Shown one piece after another: positions 62,244 to 64,000 of a stretch of DNA of 64,000 bases. The translations under genes were made by a program, and so were the position numbers. Numbering within the stretch: the stretch's first letter is position 1; every line of letters begins with the position of its first letter. The notes beneath the pieces are model-generated. The model was not told the origin of the DNA. It ran no database searches and saw nothing but the letters and a program-made list of their open reading frames with translations. Source of the DNA: Bacteroidetes bacterium RIFCSPLOWO2_12_FULL_37_12 (GTDB lineage Bacteria; Bacteroidota; Bacteroidia; 2-12-FULL-37-12); NCBI GenBank assembly GCA_001769655.1, contig MEPC01000042.1, forward strand, positions 219,125-283,124. The letters are read 5' to 3'.

Positions 62244-62975
62244 ATGAAAATGAACGTTATTACTTCAGCAGTATTACTCACCCTTTGCCTGAGTACTGCT
62301 ACAGATTCTACTTATGCAGGAAATAATGGAAATACGGTAGCCGGTGGCTCTGTTTCCGGTACTGTAAAATTTGAAGGTACCGCTCCTAAGCCAAGACCTA
62401 TAAATATGGTGGCAGACAAAGTTTGTGCTTCGCAACACACTTCTACTGTCTTCTCTGAAGATGCGGTCATCAGTTCCACAAATACACTTAAAAATGTATT
62501 TGTATATATAAAAGATTTTAAAGGAACTGCCCCTGCTCCAAAAGGTGCTGTTTCACTTACTCAGTCCGGTTGTATATATAAACCACATGTTTTGGGATTA
62601 ATGGTAGGACAGAAACTTGAAATTACGAACGATGACGCATTATTGCATAATTTACATGGAACTCCATCTGTAAATAAAGAATTTAATGTGGGACAACCCA
62701 AAAAAGGGATGAAGAATGAATTTACATTTGACAAAGAAGAAGTGGGTATTCCGATAAAATGTGATGTTCATCCCTGGATGAAGTCCTATCTTCATGTTCT
62801 GAAGCATCCTTATTTTGCCGTTACAGATGAAAATGGAAAATTCACTATCAGTGGTGTACCGGCAGGAACATACACTGTTGAAGCATGGCACGAAAAATAT
62901 GGCACCAAAACCATGACCATAAAAGTGACTGACGGCGGAAGTGCTATGGCAGATTTTTCTATGTCGAAAAAATAG
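62244..62975 (+). CDS. Secreted cupredoxin with carboxypeptidase-regulatory-like C-terminal domain
   Basis: 243 residues from the ATG at 62244; a TTG start at 62181 lies before the promoter start and is rejected. Signal peptide 1-25. Residues ~35-190 form a type-1 copper domain: H135 or H138 (LLHNLHGT), C173, H176 and M179 in IKCDVHPWMKS give the blue-copper ligand set H...C-x2-H-x2-M. Residues ~190-243 (FAVTDENGKFTISGVPAGTYTVEAWHEKYG) form a regulatory-like Ig domain. Likely soluble electron carrier for the Mo enzyme. Copper binding is inferred from the ligand pattern. Confidence 0.85.
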   Translation: MKMNVITSAVLLTLCLSTATDSTYAGNNGNTVAGGSVSGTVKFEGTAPKPRPINMVADKVCASQHTSTVFSEDAVISSTNTLKNVFVYIKDFKGTAPAPKGAVSLTQSGCIYKPHVLGLMVGQKLEITNDDALLHNLHGTPSVNKEFNVGQPKKGMKNEFTFDKEEVGIPIKCDVHPWMKSYLHVLKHPYFAVTDENGKFTISGVPAGTYTVEAWHEKYGTKTMTIKVTDGGSAMADFSMSKK

Positions 62976-62994
62976 AAGAAATTAATCACTCACC

Positions 62995-63669
62995 ATGCCA
63001 CAGCCCTCCATAGAAACATCCATTGCAAGAAGTAATTTGTACTTGTTCATTTCAGTGCTTTATTCCCAACCTGGAAATGACAGATTTGAGATGCTACTGG
63101 AAGATGAATTTAAATTGAAAATTAAATCCGCTGTAACCTCACTTTTTCCTACATCCCAACATGGAAATCTGAACAACATTATTTCAGAAATCTTCCAGTT
63201 AGCATCATCAGAAAAATCCCAATTATCTGATAATTACTTTTTACACTTTGGTCATACTTTGTCGAAAGAAACAGTCCCTTACGAATTGGAACAGTTACCT
63301 CAAACAGAAATTTTCAATAAGACCGACCGGTTGGCAGACATACTTGGTTTTTATAATGCTTTTGGGATTCAACCGGATATGCCCGAACGTGGTGACCATA
63401 TTTCCATGCAGACAGAATTTCTTTCTTTTCTGTTATTAAAAATGGCGCTGGCTATTGAAAAAGGCGAAGACATTACAAATCTTCAAACCTGTGAAAAAGC
63501 TTTTCATTCATTCTGGAATGAACATTTTTCGAATTGGATTCAGTTTTATATACCCAAAACAAAAAATTTCACCTCCTCCCCTTTTTATCTGAAAGCAAAT
63601 GCGTTTCTTGAGGAGTTTTTCTTGTTTGAGAAACAACTTGTTGAAACCGCAACTCCCCTACCCTGCTGA
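62995..63669 (+). CDS. TorD/NarJ-like molybdoenzyme chaperone
   Basis: 224 residues, all-helical, no signal. Motif ERGDHISMQTEFLSFLLLKMA (residues ~130-150) is the conserved E-x-x-DHI-x-x-E-type element of TorD/DmsD-family chaperones. Also YELEQLPQTEIFNKTDRLADILGFYNAFG upstream of it. It would bind the alpha subunit, support Mo-cofactor insertion and proofread export. Starts 20 bp after the cupredoxin stop, same operon. Shorter than NarJ families but typical of type II DMSO reductase clusters. Confidence 0.85.
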   Translation: MPQPSIETSIARSNLYLFISVLYSQPGNDRFEMLLEDEFKLKIKSAVTSLFPTSQHGNLNNIISEIFQLASSEKSQLSDNYFLHFGHTLSKETVPYELEQLPQTEIFNKTDRLADILGFYNAFGIQPDMPERGDHISMQTEFLSFLLLKMALAIEKGEDITNLQTCEKAFHSFWNEHFSNWIQFYIPKTKNFTSSPFYLKANAFLEEFFLFEKQLVETATPLPC

Positions 63670-63701
63670 TATTCCTCTTTTTTTATATAAAACTCATTTA
63701 T

Positions 63702-63709
63702 TACATTTG
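63702..63709 (+). promoter_or_regulatory. -7 box of the last lipoprotein gene
   Basis: TACATTTG exact match; -33 box TTT (63679-63681) at 20 bp. The transcript start would fall just before the repeat tract, so the tract is in the leader. Confidence 0.45.
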
Positions 63710-63723
63710 CCGCCATTGTCCTA

Positions 63724-63812
63724 AACCATTTAACCATTTTAACCATTTTAACCATTTAACCATTTTAACCATTTAACCATTTTAACCATATAGCCATTAA
63801 ACCATTCAACCA
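63724..63812. repeat. CCATTTAA/CCATTTTAA tandem repeat in the lipoprotein leader
   Basis: Mixed 8- and 9-bp units, complementary in type to the ATGGTTAA words at 2928 and 14166. It lies between a predicted promoter and the ATG at 63828. Confidence 0.7.
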
Positions 63813-63827
63813 TTTGAACAATAAAAC

Positions 63828-64000
63828 ATGAAACCACATCCATATTTTATTATTACTCTCTTTACAGGAATTTTATTAAGTTCCTGCGGAGAAAAAACCC
63901 CCTCTAATCAGGAAAATCAAAATAGTGTAACTGAAACAGGGTCTTTTGGGAAAGCAATTACCGAAGAAAATGCAACTCCTTTAAGCGAACTTTCACAAAA
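63828..64000 (+). CDS. Lipoprotein, DUF4920-like, truncated by window edge
   Basis: 57 residues visible. Signal peptide MKPHPYFIITLFTGILLSSC with a lipobox (LSSC, Cys20), then a spacer and SFGKAITEENATPLSELSQ, which resembles the start of DUF4920 (G-x-x-I-x... pattern). Downstream of the chaperone gene in the same direction. Could be a cluster partner, but the own promoter and repeat leader mean independent control is possible. Confidence 0.6.
   Translation, partial: MKPHPYFIITLFTGILLSSCGEKTPSNQENQNSVTETGSFGKAITEENATPLSELSQ

Overview
The window looks like a chromosomal piece of an AT-rich, Gram-negative member of the Bacteroidota, probably an environmental lineage that lives at least partly without oxygen. 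Evidence: proteins with C-terminal type IX secretion (T9SS) tails, lipoproteins, LpxB, an IcmF-type mutase, and many copies of the Bacteroidota promoter (TTG, 19-21 bp, TAnnTTTG). No rRNA, phage, CRISPR array or transposase gene was found.

Layout. 1-8.4 kb: surface and envelope genes (an edge-truncated kelch-repeat protein, a lipoprotein, a beta-barrel, a T9SS cargo protein) with folB and a TrpR-like regulator. 8.4-13.3 kb: a SNF2-family helicase and a membrane sulfatase-like enzyme. 13.4-20.9 kb: a six-gene minus-strand operon in the order hyfB-C-E-F-G-I. Its catalytic subunit lacks the cysteines that bind NiFe, so it resembles the energy-converting-hydrogenase-related (Ehr) complexes. 21.1-26.5 kb: a fused B12 mutase (IcmF) with an extra GNAT-like domain, an MNT nucleotidyltransferase and lpxB. 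26.6-35.4 kb: a DHH phosphoesterase, a dicarboxylate/amino-acid symporter, a large Asp-box/PKD T9SS protein, pfkA and relA/spoT. 35.9-43.3 kb: three TPR membrane proteins, one an internal tandem duplication and one a partly decayed duplication. 43.4-45.7 kb: tRNA-Leu, tig, clpP. 45.8-52.5 kb: an anaerobic-metabolism block (hemN, a small protein, a carboxymuconolactone-decarboxylase-like protein, pyruvate:ferredoxin oxidoreductase and a Crp/Fnr regulator) whose three promoters carry the same palindrome. 52.5-55.1 kb: a lipoprotein and a Cys/Met PLP enzyme. 55.1 kb to the end: a periplasmic type II DMSO-reductase-family (Nxr/Nar/Pcr-like) respiratory cluster: cytochrome c/heme-b gamma, Mo alpha subunit, an 83-aa orphan, Fe-S beta subunit, cupredoxin, TorD-like chaperone, and an edge-truncated lipoprotein.

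The gaps between genes hold several families of short palindromic elements, each present twice or more in the window, and 8-bp tandem repeats (ATGGTTAT, GGGGTATA types). Some split operons, one supplies the last codons of a gene, and one coats the leader of the Ehr operon with a G-quadruplex-type tract.

Most notable: a GNAT-like domain inside IcmF; a hydrogenase-like complex without NiFe ligands; a complete but functionally unassigned molybdoenzyme cluster; a predicted three-promoter Fnr-type regulon; and MITE-like elements with internal 8-bp repeat tracts. All functions are read from sequence only; no searches were run.
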